Source of the DNA: Curtobacterium pusillum | Lineage (GTDB): Bacteria > Actinomycetota > Actinomycetes > Actinomycetales > Microbacteriaceae | Assembly: GCF_007673235.1 (NCBI RefSeq) | Contig: NZ_VDZH01000001.1 | Span: 549,261 to 613,260 of the forward strand | DNA: 64,000 bases | Reading direction: 5' to 3' | Part shown: one piece after another, positions 42,499 through 51,075 of the stretch | Layout of the letters: every line of letters starts with the position of its first letter | How positions within the stretch are numbered: position 1 is the stretch's first letter | Made by a program: the position numbers and the translations under genes | Notes under the pieces: model-generated | The model's database searches: none | Seen by the model: only the letters and a program-made list of their open reading frames with translations | Told to the model about the DNA's origin: nothing

Positions 42499-43538
42499 GC
42501 GCGCGCCCCGGACCCGAGCAACTCGACGACCCGCGGCCCGAGCGCGTTCCCGAGCTCGGCGAGCCGACGCCAGCGCGCCTCCACCTCGGCGCCGCCGGTC
42601 AGACCGGACCGCGAGGGGGTGAAGTCGAGCACGAGGGACGGCACACGTGGCGGTCCGACGACCGTCGCTCCCGACGGCAGAGCAGCCGGATCGACGCCGA
42701 GGTCGCGCAGCGCGGCGGCTCCGACGATCGCGCCCAGAGGCACGGGCATGCCGATCTGGCGCGCGGAGAGGGTCGCGTCCGAGTGGCCGGCCGACCGCCA
42801 CGCGGTCCCCAGCAGCACCCGCTGGCGACGCGCGAGTTCCGCGAGCACGCGCTCGGGTGAGGCAGCGTCAGGGGCTTGCACCGTGCCTCCAGGCCGTGGC
42901 AGAGCCAACCGTGTCTCCTCGGTGACGCCGGTGGCGGACCGCTCGACCCGGATCTGGACGGCGGCCACGCCGCTCTCGACCGGAGCGGTCGCGACCAGAC
43001 GTGACGGGCGCGGAGCACGCCGGCGGGCGAAGTCGGTGACGGCCGCGACGCTCCACGCGATCGTCGCGGGCTCGACCGTGCCCCAGCCGGACGGCGTCGT
43101 ACCCGCGAGTCCCTCGAGCAGCAGCTCGGCGGTACGACCGATGCCGGTCTGCTCGGTGGCCGGGTGGTGGACGGACACGACGACTTCTGTCCAGGGCACC
43201 TCGTCGGCGCCGAGCCGTGTCGACCGGGGCGACGCCTGCGGTGAGAGCATGGCGGTCGCGACGTCGTCCGCGGTCGTGGGCGAGCCGGCGGCGCGGTAGC
43301 GGTCGCCCTCGCGGACGACCCAGGCGCTGCCGGTGCGCCGGAGCATGGCGAGCATCGCGGTGGTGATGCGGCTCGTCGGCGGGGTGAGCAGCACGAACGC
43401 GAGGCCAGCGGCACGGGTGTCGAGCACGAGACCCGTGCGCGCGGAGGAGAGTTCGACCACGGCGGCGTCGGTCTCGCTGACCACGAAGCCCGGTCCGACG
43501 GCGTCGACGAGCGGGTGCGCGAGGGTGACGTCGTCCAC
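42495..43538 (-). CDS. DUF6177 family protein (ESX-associated)
   Basis: 347 residues, first gene of the toxin operon. It starts with GTG at 43538. Segments such as LTPPTSRITTAMLAMLRRTG, GSAWVVREGDRYRAAG and RVPSLVLDFTPSRSG fit the DUF6177 family, which occurs next to WXG-like proteins and type VII secretion genes in actinobacteria. No catalytic motif is visible. A family B half-site (42881-42893) interrupts the coding sequence without breaking the frame. Function is unknown; a role in toxin export is inference. Confidence 0.72.
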   Translation of the reverse strand: MDDVTLAHPLVDAVGPGFVVSETDAAVVELSSARTGLVLDTRAAGLAFVLLTPPTSRITTAMLAMLRRTGSAWVVREGDRYRAAGSPTTADDVATAMLSPQASPRSTRLGADEVPWTEVVVSVHHPATEQTGIGRTAELLLEGLAGTTPSGWGTVEPATIAWSVAAVTDFARRRAPRPSRLVATAPVESGVAAVQIRVERSATGVTEETRLALPRPGGTVQAPDAASPERVLAELARRQRVLLGTAWRSAGHSDATLSARQIGMPVPLGAIVGAAALRDLGVDPAALPSGATVVGPPRVPSLVLDFTPSRSGLTGGAEVEARWRRLAELGNALGPRVVELLGSGARA

Positions 43539-43568
43539 GCCGGAACCCTACCGGGCGCGGTCCCGTCC

Positions 43569-43622
43569 GACTCGGAACGACGGCTCCGATGTCGTACGAC
43601 GTCGGAGTCGTCGTCCCGAGTC
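43569..43622. repeat. Intergenic palindrome, family D (single unit)
   Basis: 54 bp near-perfect palindrome beginning GACTCGGAACGACGG and ending with the complement, centred on GTCGTACGAC (43591-43600). It lies just upstream of the DUF6177 start and downstream of amtB (both on the minus strand), so it may terminate amtB or sit in the toxin operon promoter. Confidence 0.85.
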
Positions 43623-43715
43623 CGCCGCGCCCGCCCGCACGCCTGCACCCACGAACGACGACGGGCCCCGCGCCTGCTGTGTGCGCGGGGCCCGTCGGAC
43701 GGGTGGTGTCAGGTG

Positions 43716-44990
43716 CTACCGGACGGAGACCGGGGTCTCGTCGCGGTCTTCGTAGAGGACGTAGCCCTCTTCACCGTGGACCGCGGTGTCGATGCCGGCG
43801 ACCTCGTCCTCGGTCTTGACGCGGAAGCCCATCGTCTTCTCGATGATCCATCCGATGAGGAAGGCGAGGATGAACGAGTACGCACCGACCGCACCGGCCG
43901 CAGCTGCCTGCTTGCCGAGCTGGGCGAACGAGCCCGAGTAGATCAGGCCGGTGTCGTTGGCGAAGAAGCCCAGGTAGAGCGTGCCGACGATGCCGCCGAC
44001 CAGGTGCACACCGACGACGTCGAGCGAGTCGTCGAAGCCGAGGCGGTACTTCCAGTCGATCGCGAAGCAGCAGATGATGCCGGCGACGAAGCCAAGCAAG
44101 ATGCCCCAGCCCGGGGTGAGCGCGGCGCAGGCCGGCGTGATGGCGACGAGGCCCGTGACGGCACCGGACGCGGCACCGATCGAGGTGGCCTTGCCGTCCT
44201 TGAGCTTCTCGACGAGCAGCCAACCGAGGATGGCGGCGGCCGGGGCGGCGAGCGTGTTCACCCAGGCGATCGAGGCGATGCCGTCAGCAGCGCCCTCGGA
44301 CCCGGCGTTGAAGCCGAACCAGCCGAACCACAGGATCGCAGCACCGAGGAGGACGAAGGGCGGGTTGTGCGGCTTGTGCGCACCCTTGGCGAAGCCGACG
44401 CGCTTGCCGAGGACGATCGCCAGGGCGAGACCCGCAGCACCGGCGTTGATGTGCACCGCGGTGCCACCGGCGAAGTCGATGACGCCCCAGGTCGCTGCCC
44501 AGCCCGAGGTGAGGTTGAAGACCCACGAGGCGACCGGGAAGTAGACGACCGTGACCCACACGCCGGCGAAGACCATCCACGCGCCGAACTTGGCACGGTC
44601 GGCGATCGCGCCGGAGATCAGGGCGACCGTGATGATGGCGAAGGTGGCCTGGAAGCCGACGAACGCCATCGAGGGGTACGCCGCGTTGATCGTGGAGGCC
44701 TTGGCCTCCTCGAACGCCTGGCCGAGTCCGATCTGGTTCCAGTCGATGCTGAAGAAGCCGACGACACCGGAGACCGCCGTGCCGTCACCGTGGTTGGCGA
44801 AGGCGATCGCGTAGCCGTAGAGCACCCAGAGGACGCTCACCAGGGCGATCGCCCCGAAGGACATCATCATCATGCTGATGACGGACTTGGCCTTCACCAG
44901 ACCGCCGTAGAAGAAGGCCAGGCCGGGTGTCATGAACAACACCAGCGCCGCCATGACCAACACGAATGTCGTGTTGCCCTGATCAAGCAT
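43716..44990 (-). CDS. amtB: Ammonium transporter
   Basis: 424 residues with about eleven membrane segments. AmtB landmarks: the first helix LVMAALVLFMTPGLAFFYGG, the DFAGGTAVHINAG motif (first pore His) and GVHLVGGIVGTL (second pore His). It conducts NH3/NH4+ across the cytoplasmic membrane. Start ATG 44990 has AGAGGTG 5 nt upstream. No glnK/amtB partner gene follows; a family D palindrome and the toxin operon are downstream. A GlnR-like operator lies 70-107 bp upstream, which suggests nitrogen control. Confidence 0.95.
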   Translation of the reverse strand: MLDQGNTTFVLVMAALVLFMTPGLAFFYGGLVKAKSVISMMMMSFGAIALVSVLWVLYGYAIAFANHGDGTAVSGVVGFFSIDWNQIGLGQAFEEAKASTINAAYPSMAFVGFQATFAIITVALISGAIADRAKFGAWMVFAGVWVTVVYFPVASWVFNLTSGWAATWGVIDFAGGTAVHINAGAAGLALAIVLGKRVGFAKGAHKPHNPPFVLLGAAILWFGWFGFNAGSEGAADGIASIAWVNTLAAPAAAILGWLLVEKLKDGKATSIGAASGAVTGLVAITPACAALTPGWGILLGFVAGIICCFAIDWKYRLGFDDSLDVVGVHLVGGIVGTLYLGFFANDTGLIYSGSFAQLGKQAAAAGAVGAYSFILAFLIGWIIEKTMGFRVKTEDEVAGIDTAVHGEEGYVLYEDRDETPVSVR

Positions 44991-45059
44991 CTGTTCACCT
45001 CTCGATTGCACCAGCGGCTCTTGGTCCGCGTCGGGTGTCACCGAGTCTGGCGAGGTGAG

Positions 45060-45097
45060 GTTTCACGAGGACGCACGAAGTGTTTCGCGGGTGTAAC
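45060..45097 (-). promoter_or_regulatory. GlnR-like operator upstream of amtB
   Basis: On the minus strand: GTTAC (45093-45097), 6 nt, GAAAC (45082-45086), 6 nt, TGCGT (45071-45075), 6 nt, GAAAC (45060-45064). This reproduces the a1-n6-b1-n6-a2-n6-b2 GlnR box of Streptomyces and mycobacteria, with three good half-sites and one weak one, 70-107 bp before the amtB start. Confidence 0.72.
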
Positions 45098-45167
45098 GCG
45101 ACGGCGCGCTGTGTAAACGTCGTGTTTCGTCGCCCGGGCAGTCCCCTAGACGCGGGCCACGAGTCCG

Positions 45168-46181
45168 TCAAGCAGCCCGGGTCAGCGCGACGACACGGCT
45201 CGCGGCACGCAGGTACTTCTTGCGGTACCCGCCGTTCAGCATCGTGTCGGGGTACACCTGGTCGAGCGGGGTCCCCGACGCGACGATCCGGACCTGCGCG
45301 TCGTACAGCCGGTCGACGAGCGCCACCCAGCGCAGGGCGTCGGTCTGGTCGGTGAACGCCTGGACGTCGGTGAGTCCCACGGCGTCCAGGTCCTCGACCA
45401 TGGCGACGTACTTCGACGGGTGCACGGAAGCGAGGTGTCCGACCACGGCCCGGAAGTCGTCGAGCGTGACCGTGCCGGCTGGCAGGGCCCCCTCGACGTC
45501 GGCGACGACCCCGGCGGACTCGTCGACGGCGCGGCGGCGGTAGTCGAGGCCGTCGATGCGCATCGTGTCGAACCGGTCGGACATCGCCTGGATCTCGCGC
45601 AGGAAGTCCTGCGCGGCGAACCGGCCCTCACCGAGCGCGCCCGGCGGGGTGTTCGACGTCGCCGCGAAGCGGGTGCCGGTCTCGGTGAGCTCCTTGATGA
45701 GCCGCGTCATCACCATCGTGTCGCCCGGATCGTCGAGCTCGAACTCGTCGATGCAGACGAGCGACGTCCCGCGCAGCAGGTCGACCGTGCCCTGGAACCC
45801 GAGCGCCCCGACGAGCGCCGTGTACTCGATGAAGGTGCCGAACGTCTTGCGCCCCGTGGCGGCGTGGTAGGCGGCGGCGAGCAGGTGGGTCTTGCCGACG
45901 CCGAACCCGCCGTCGAGGTAGACGCCGGACTTCGCAGGCGTGTCGGACACAGCCGCGCGACGCCGCCCGAACAGGCCCCGGCGGGGCTGGTCCGCGGGGC
46001 CTGCAGCGACGAAGGCCTCCACCGCGTCCCGCACCGACGCCTGCGACGGGTAGTCCGCGTCCGGTCGGTACGAGGCGAAGGAGGCGTCCGCGAACTGGGG
46101 CGGCGGGACGAGCGAGGCAGCCATCTGCTGCGGGGTCACCTGCGGGTCACGGTCGACGAGGTGTTCAGGCGCTGTGCTCAC
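45168..46181 (-). CDS. zapE: ZapE/AFG1-like AAA+ ATPase
   Basis: 337 residues. Walker A is GGFGVGKTH, Walker B CIDEFELDD, and the region after it (GDTMVMTRLIKELTETGTRF, AATSNTPPGALGEGRFAAQD) is typical of AFG1/ZapE P-loop ATPases, which act at the membrane or divisome. The start is probably GTG at 46181; the in-frame extension to 46358 lies in the divergent promoter. It is convergent with nothing and divergent from sseA. Confidence 0.9.
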   Translation of the reverse strand: MSTAPEHLVDRDPQVTPQQMAASLVPPPQFADASFASYRPDADYPSQASVRDAVEAFVAAGPADQPRRGLFGRRRAAVSDTPAKSGVYLDGGFGVGKTHLLAAAYHAATGRKTFGTFIEYTALVGALGFQGTVDLLRGTSLVCIDEFELDDPGDTMVMTRLIKELTETGTRFAATSNTPPGALGEGRFAAQDFLREIQAMSDRFDTMRIDGLDYRRRAVDESAGVVADVEGALPAGTVTLDDFRAVVGHLASVHPSKYVAMVEDLDAVGLTDVQAFTDQTDALRWVALVDRLYDAQVRIVASGTPLDQVYPDTMLNGGYRKKYLRAASRVVALTRAA

Positions 46182-46239
46182 GGAGATCGGAAGGCCCTTT
46201 CGGGAAGCATGTCGTGGGGCGTCACGTTGCGTCAGGGGC

Positions 46240-46259
46240 ACGGTACGTCCGCGTACCGT
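46240..46259. promoter_or_regulatory. Perfect palindrome in the zapE / sseA divergent promoter
   Basis: ACGGTACG-TCCG-CGTACCGT, 8 bp arms with a 4 nt centre, 60-80 bp from both starts. This is the kind of site bound by a dimeric regulator; no copy was noticed elsewhere in the window. The regulator is unknown. Confidence 0.5.
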
Positions 46260-46323
46260 TGCCCACAGGCACCGACGACCGATCCTAGTCCGGTGCCGGA
46301 TGACCACCTGGAGGTAGCCCACC

Positions 46324-47229
46324 ATGACCGCACCGGTCGACACGTCCGAGAAGTTCACTGCCTACGCGCACCCGGAGCGACTCGTCTCCACCGAGTGGCT
46401 GCAGGAACAGCTCGACGCCCGCACCCCCGACCTCGTCGTCGTCGAGTCCGACGAGGACGTCCTGCTCTACGAGACGGGCCACATCCCCGGCGCGGTCAAG
46501 ATCGACTGGCACACGGACCTCAACGACCCGGTGCTCCGCGACTACATCGACGGTGAGGCCTTCGCCGCACTCCTCGGCAGCAAGGGCATCGGCCGCGAGA
46601 CCACCGTCGTCATCTACGGCGACAAGAACAACTGGTGGGCCGCCTACGCCCTCTGGGTCTTCTCCCTCTTCGGGCACGAGGACGTCCGCCTGCTCGACGG
46701 CGGCCGTGCCAAGTGGATCGCCGAGGACCGCGCGCTCACGACGGACGCCACCGTCGTCACCCCCGCCGAGTACCCCGTCGTCGACCGGGTCGACACCGAG
46801 ATCCGCGCGTACAAGGACGACGTCCTGGCGCACCTCGGCAAGCCCCTCATCGACGTCCGCAGCGCACCCGAGTACTCCGGCGAGCGGACCACCGCGCCGG
46901 ACTACCCGGAAGAGGGCGCCCTCCGCGCCGGCCACGTCCCGACCGCCGTGAACATCCCGTGGGCCACCGCAGCCGCACCGGACGGCACCTTCAAGGCCCG
47001 CGAGGAGCTCGACGCGATCTACCGCGACGGCGCCGGCATCGGCGACGCGGACGAGGTCATCGCCTACTGCCGCATCGGCGAGCGGTCGAGCCACACCTGG
47101 TTCGTCCTGCAGCACCTGCTCGGGTACGACAACGTCCGCAACTACGACGGCTCCTGGACCGAGTGGGGCAGCGCCGTCCGCGTCCCGATCGCCGTCGGCA
47201 ACGAACCGGGTACGATCACCGACCGATGA
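46324..47229 (+). CDS. sseA: Thiosulfate/3-mercaptopyruvate sulfurtransferase (rhodanese)
   Basis: 301 residues with two rhodanese domains. The N-terminal domain is inactive ([20 protein letters not shown]). The C-terminal domain has [22 protein letters not shown] and the active-site Cys in [14 protein letters not shown]. It transfers sulfane sulfur to acceptors such as cyanide or SufE. Overlaps sufE by 4 bp (ATGA), which fits a sulfur-delivery pair. Confidence 0.94.
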   Translation: MTAPVDTSEKFTAYAHPERLVSTEWLQEQLDARTPDLVVVESDEDVLLYETGHIPGAVKIDWHTDLNDPVLRDYIDGEAFAALLGSKGIGRETTVVIYGDKNNWWAAYALWVFSLFGHEDVRLLDGGRAKWIAEDRALTTDATVVTPAEYPVVDRVDTEIRAYKDDVLAHLGKPLIDVRSAPEYSGERTTAPDYPEEGALRAGHVPTAVNIPWATAAAPDGTFKAREELDAIYRDGAGIGDADEVIAYCRIGERSSHTWFVLQHLLGYDNVRNYDGSWTEWGSAVRVPIAVGNEPGTITDR

Positions 47230-47678
47230 CCGACGCACTCCCCCAGTCCCTCGCCGAGATCCGCGACGACTTCCTCGAGCTCTCCCAGCAGGACCGCCTG
47301 CAGCTGCTCCTCGAGTTCTCGAACGAGCTCCCGGCGCTGCCCGAGCGCCTGCAGGGCCACGAGGACGAACTCGAACGCGTCGAGGAGTGCCAGTCGCCCG
47401 TCTTCATCACGGTCACCGTGGGCGAGGACGGCGACGCTCCCGGGATCGTCCGGATGCACGCCACGGCACCGCGCGAGGCACCGACCACGCGCGGCTTCGC
47501 GTCGATCCTGGCGCAGGGGCTCTCCGGCCTGACGGTCGAGCAGGTACTCGCCGTCCCGGCGGACTACCCGCTGACGATCGGGCTGAGCGAGGCGGTCAGC
47601 CCGCTGCGGATCCGCGGGATGGTCGGGATGCTGGGTCGGGTGCAGCGGCAGGTCAAGACGCAGGCCGCGGTCGCGTAG
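47226..47678 (+). CDS. sufE: SufE family cysteine desulfurase acceptor
   Basis: 150 residues. The active Cys is in [10 protein letters not shown], corresponding to the SufE CQSxVW region; the rest ([40 protein letters not shown]) is typical. SufE accepts sulfur from a cysteine desulfurase for Fe-S cluster assembly. Coupling to sseA suggests sulfurtransferase-fed sulfur supply. No sufS/sufBCD is in the window. Confidence 0.94.
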   Translation: MTDALPQSLAEIRDDFLELSQQDRLQLLLEFSNELPALPERLQGHEDELERVEECQSPVFITVTVGEDGDAPGIVRMHATAPREAPTTRGFASILAQGLSGLTVEQVLAVPADYPLTIGLSEAVSPLRIRGMVGMLGRVQRQVKTQAAVA

Positions 47679-47725
47679 ACCCCACCGGCAGGCAGCCGAG
47701 GCCGACCCGGAATCGCGCCCCTCGG

Positions 47726-47763
47726 CGAACATCGCGCCCGTGTGTGATCGGGCGCGATATTCG
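47726..47763. repeat. Intergenic palindrome, family C
   Basis: Arms CGAACATCGCGCCC / GGGCGCGATATTCG (14 bp, one mismatch). An outer pair (TCGCGCCCC at about 47713 and GGGGCGCGA at about 47768) nests around it, giving a two-level hairpin. The same family is at 54461-54498. It follows sufE. Confidence 0.8.
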
Positions 47764-47799
47764 CATCGGGGCGCGACCTTGCGGGCCGTTCCACCGACC

Positions 47800-47839
47800 G
47801 ACGGGAGGCGCGGTGCCAGCTGGCACCGCGCCTCCCGTC
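47800..47839. repeat. Intergenic palindrome, family B
   Basis: 40 bp perfect self-complementary sequence, starting GACGGGAGGCGCGGTGCC and continuing to its complement, identical to 57342-57381. It ends 17 bp before the stop end of the alpha/beta hydrolase gene, so it probably terminates both convergent transcripts. Confidence 0.9.
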
Positions 47840-47855
47840 CGTCCTGCAGTCGCGT

Positions 47856-49079
47856 CTACCGCGCGCTGGCCGCTCCGTCCCGCTGGACCACCTCGGTCAG
47901 CCACGCGAGGATGCGGGCATCGAACCAGTCGGCGTCGTGGTTCCAGAGCTTGGTGTGCCGGGCGGTCGTCTGGATCTCCAGCCGGACGAGGTCCGGTCGG
48001 GCCTCGGCCAGGGCGTGCGACGCGGAGGACGGGACGAAGCCGTCGTCGTCGCTGTGCATGAGCAGGATGGGGACGTGCAGCTCGTCGGCGCGCGCGACCA
48101 TGTCGAGCTCACGCAGGTCGACGGGCTGGTGCAGACCCGTGAGCCGGTGCAGGACCGGCGTGCGGAGGAGCCGCTGGGCGACCTTGCGGACCGGCCGCGG
48201 CAGGCGGAGCAGCTGGCTCTGGGACTTGAGGACGGCGTGCCAGTCGACGACGGGCGACTCGAGCACGATGCCGTCGACGAGTCCGGCGAACCGTGAGCGG
48301 ACGAGGGTCTGCAGCACGACCGCGCCGCCCATCGACCAGCCCATGAGCACGACACTCGACGCACCCTGGCCGGAGACCCAGCGGAGGACGGCGTCGATGT
48401 CCTCCCACTCGGTGCTGCCCAGGCCGTAGCGGCCGTCGACGCTCCGCGGGGCGACGCCGTCGTTCCGCCAGCTCGCCAGCACCACGGAGTACCCCGCTGC
48501 CCGGAAGACCGGCACCGCGCGGATCGTCTCGGCGCGGGTCACGCCGCGGCCGTGCACGAGGACGGCCCATGGCGCTTCGGGGTCGTCGGCACGGATCACC
48601 CACGCGGGTGCGGGGCCGTTCGGGGTGGAGACGTCGACGTCCTCGACCGGGACGTCGAGCTCACCGGGGGTCAGGTAGAACCAGCCGCCCCAGCGACCCC
48701 GCCGCGCCGCCGTGGGGTCCCCGGCGTCGATCGCGATGATGCGCCGAGTGACGGTCGTGTCGGTCGTGCCGAGGACCTCGCCGACGCGCATGTGCCCGGT
48801 GCCCCCGCCGAACCACAGGCTGTAGCGGCCCTGCAGCTCGGTGTCGGCGGTGCGCTCGAGCGTCACGGTCTTCCGAACGGGGTCGACGGCGTGGATCGGG
48901 ACGCGCTCGGTGCGCTTGCGGTCGGGGGTGACCACCGCCCGGGCCACCGCCGCGACGAAGCCGCCGATCACCGCGGTGGTGACGGCTGCCGCTGCGATGC
49001 CCGCTCCCAGTGCGACGAACCCGGCCGATCGTGCGGTCTCCTGGACGACGTCCTCGGCGGGTCGCGCGGATCGGGACAT
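47856..49079 (-). CDS. Alpha/beta hydrolase
   Basis: About 407 residues. One or two N-terminal membrane segments (SAGFVALGAGIAAAAVTTAV, IGGFVAAVARAVV) anchor the protein; the catalytic domain has the oxyanion strand VLVHGRGVTRAETI, nucleophile Ser in LMGWSMGGAVVL, Asp in HSDDDGFVP and His in TARHTKLW. The substrate is unknown. The start ATG 49079 is preferred; an upstream in-frame ATG at 49100 lies within the divergent promoter. It is divergent from DUF3000. Confidence 0.88.
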   Translation of the reverse strand: MSRSARPAEDVVQETARSAGFVALGAGIAAAAVTTAVIGGFVAAVARAVVTPDRKRTERVPIHAVDPVRKTVTLERTADTELQGRYSLWFGGGTGHMRVGEVLGTTDTTVTRRIIAIDAGDPTAARRGRWGGWFYLTPGELDVPVEDVDVSTPNGPAPAWVIRADDPEAPWAVLVHGRGVTRAETIRAVPVFRAAGYSVVLASWRNDGVAPRSVDGRYGLGSTEWEDIDAVLRWVSGQGASSVVLMGWSMGGAVVLQTLVRSRFAGLVDGIVLESPVVDWHAVLKSQSQLLRLPRPVRKVAQRLLRTPVLHRLTGLHQPVDLRELDMVARADELHVPILLMHSDDDGFVPSSASHALAEARPDLVRLEIQTTARHTKLWNHDADWFDARILAWLTEVVQRDGAASAR

Positions 49080-49102
49080 GGTCCGGAGCCTAGTCTGCAT
49101 TC

Positions 49103-49687
49103 GTGTCCGAAACCCGAGAGCCCGACGCGTTCGCGCGGCTCCGTGCGTTCGTGGAGTCGGGTGGCACCCGCGCCGAGACGACGATCACCGAGATCCCCTC
49201 GCCCTCGCGCATCGCGCCCTTCTCGATCGCCCTCGCGGCGGACGTCTCGGGCGCTGCGCACGGCATCGACTCCGACCTCGGCACGGGCCGGTTCATCGCC
49301 CTGCACGACCGGGACGAACCCGAGGGCTGGGGCGGCGCGTTCCGCATCGTGACGTTCGCGCAGGCACCGCTGGAACCCGAGATCGGCGTCGACGAGTTCG
49401 TCGCCGACGTGACGTGGAGCTGGCTCGTGGACGCCCTGGCGGCGCACGGAGCCACCTACGACCACGCCTCGGGCACGGCGACCAAGATCATCTCGCGCGG
49501 CTACGGCGACCTCGCGGCGCAGGGCGACGGGGCGCAGCTCGAGCTGCGTGCCTCGTGGACCCCGCGCGGGGAAGACCTCACCGCACACGTCGAGGCCTGG
49601 GAGGAGATCGTGGCGATGCTCGCCGGTCTGCCGCCTGCGTCGGACGGCGTGACCCTGTTGGCTCCGAGGAGGCTCGCCCGTGACTGA
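49103..49687 (+). CDS. DUF3000 family protein
   Basis: 194 residues. Conserved actinobacterial protein of unknown function; IAPFSIALAADVS, GTGRFIALHDRDEPEGWGGA and VTWSWLVDALAAHGA fit the family. It starts with GTG at 49103 and overlaps the RNase D gene by 8 bp. DUF3000-rnd-dxs synteny is widespread in actinobacteria, including mycobacteria. Confidence 0.9.
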   Translation: MSETREPDAFARLRAFVESGGTRAETTITEIPSPSRIAPFSIALAADVSGAAHGIDSDLGTGRFIALHDRDEPEGWGGAFRIVTFAQAPLEPEIGVDEFVADVTWSWLVDALAAHGATYDHASGTATKIISRGYGDLAAQGDGAQLELRASWTPRGEDLTAHVEAWEEIVAMLAGLPPASDGVTLLAPRRLARD

Positions 49688-50948
49688 CCCTGCTACTCCG
49701 GCCGATCCGGCTGCGTCGGCGGCGGCGTCGCCGGCGTTCGAGGCATCGCACGAGGCGGTCAACGTCATCGCGACCCGCGAGGAGTACCTGGAGGCCGTCG
49801 CCGCGATCGCCGCCGGACACGGACCCGTCGCCCTCGACGCCGAGCGCGCCAGCGGGTACCGCTACTCGCAGCGGGCGTACCTCATCCAGGTGTTCCGCCG
49901 CGGCGCCGGTGCGTTCCTGTTCGACCCGATCCCGATCGGCGACTTCTCCGAGCTGCAGGACGCGATCGTCGACGAGGAGTGGCTGTTCCACGCGGCCTCG
50001 CAGGACCTCCCGTGCCTCCAGGAAGTCGGTCTCGTCCCCACCCGCATCTTCGACACCGAGCTCGGCGCACGGATCGCCGGGTTCCCGCGCGTCGGCCTCG
50101 GGGCGGTCGTCGAGCAGCTGCTCGGCATCACGCTCGCGAAGGCGCACTCCGCCGCGGACTGGTCGACCCGCCCGCTCCCCCAGTCCTGGCTCGTGTACGC
50201 CTCGCTCGACGTCGAGCTGCTCCCCGACCTCCGCGACGCACTCGCGGCGAAGCTCGACGAGGCCGGCAAGTCCCGGATCGCCGAGGAGGAGTTCGCGGCC
50301 GTGCTGACCCGGGCACCGAAGCCCCCGAAGGCCGAGCCGTGGCGCCGGCTGTCCGGGATGCACGCGCTGCGCGGGACCCGTGCGCTGGCGATCGCCCGGT
50401 CGCTCTGGACCGCGCGCGACGCGTACGCCCGCGAGACCGACATCGCGCCCGGCCGCACCATCCCGGACTCGGCGATCGTCGCGGCCGCCGCGGCCAACCC
50501 GGCGTCGAAGGGCGAGCTGAGCGGTGTGAAGGCCTTCACCGGGCGCGCCAGCCGCGCCGAGCTCGACCGCTGGTGGGCCGCCGTCGAGGACGGCCGCACG
50601 ACCGAGGACCTGCCGAAGCTCCGCGGCACGGGCGAGGCCACGCTGCCGCCGCCCCGCGCTTGGGCGGACCGCAACCCGGCCGCCGACCGCCGGTACAAGG
50701 CCGCACGCGCGGCGGTCGTCACGCGCGCCGAAGAGCTCGACCTGCCCGTCGAGAACCTGCTCACCCCGGAGACGCTCCGCGTGGTGTCGTGGGAGCCGCC
50801 TCAGCCGATCGCCACCGAGACCGTCGGGGCCGCACTCGCCTCGCACGACGCCCGCCCGTGGCAGGTCGAGGAGACCGCGTCGATCATCGCGCACGCCTTT
50901 GTCGCTGCTGCACAGGCGCCTGCTGCCGAGAGCAACACGGAGTCGTAG
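49680..50948 (+). CDS. rnd: Ribonuclease D-like protein with HRDC domain
   Basis: 422 residues. The DEDDy exonuclease motifs are present: DAERASG (Exo I), HAASQDLPCL (Exo II) and YASLDVELLPDL (Exo III with Tyr). An HRDC region (RALAIARSLWTARDAYARET, DIAPGRTIPDSAIVAAA) follows. It trims RNA 3' ends. GTG start within the DUF3000 end. Confidence 0.92.
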   Translation: MTDPATPADPAASAAASPAFEASHEAVNVIATREEYLEAVAAIAAGHGPVALDAERASGYRYSQRAYLIQVFRRGAGAFLFDPIPIGDFSELQDAIVDEEWLFHAASQDLPCLQEVGLVPTRIFDTELGARIAGFPRVGLGAVVEQLLGITLAKAHSAADWSTRPLPQSWLVYASLDVELLPDLRDALAAKLDEAGKSRIAEEEFAAVLTRAPKPPKAEPWRRLSGMHALRGTRALAIARSLWTARDAYARETDIAPGRTIPDSAIVAAAAANPASKGELSGVKAFTGRASRAELDRWWAAVEDGRTTEDLPKLRGTGEATLPPPRAWADRNPAADRRYKAARAAVVTRAEELDLPVENLLTPETLRVVSWEPPQPIATETVGAALASHDARPWQVEETASIIAHAFVAAAQAPAAESNTES

Positions 50949-51034
50949 GAACGCCCCAACCGGCATGCGTCCGCACAGGCTCGGGGCATAGCGTCGACCC
51001 TGCATGCCGGGTACGTCCCGGCCGGTCGGGGCGG

Positions 51035-51057
51035 AACGTGCCCCGACCTGATCGATG
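51035..51057 (+). terminator. Hairpin upstream of fadA
   Basis: GTCGGGGC-GGAACGT-GCCCCGAC, perfect 8 bp arms, 7 nt loop, between rnd (stop 50948) and fadA (51076). It may terminate rnd readthrough or act as a leader hairpin of fadA. Confidence 0.5.
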
Positions 51058-51075
51058 AGGATCTGGAGGCCCAGA

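Noticed and set aside
44991..45041. Upstream in-frame extension of amtB to 45041
   Set aside because: The ATG at 44990 has a clear AGAGGTG ribosome binding site and begins the first membrane helix; the extension is hydrophilic and lies in the promoter.
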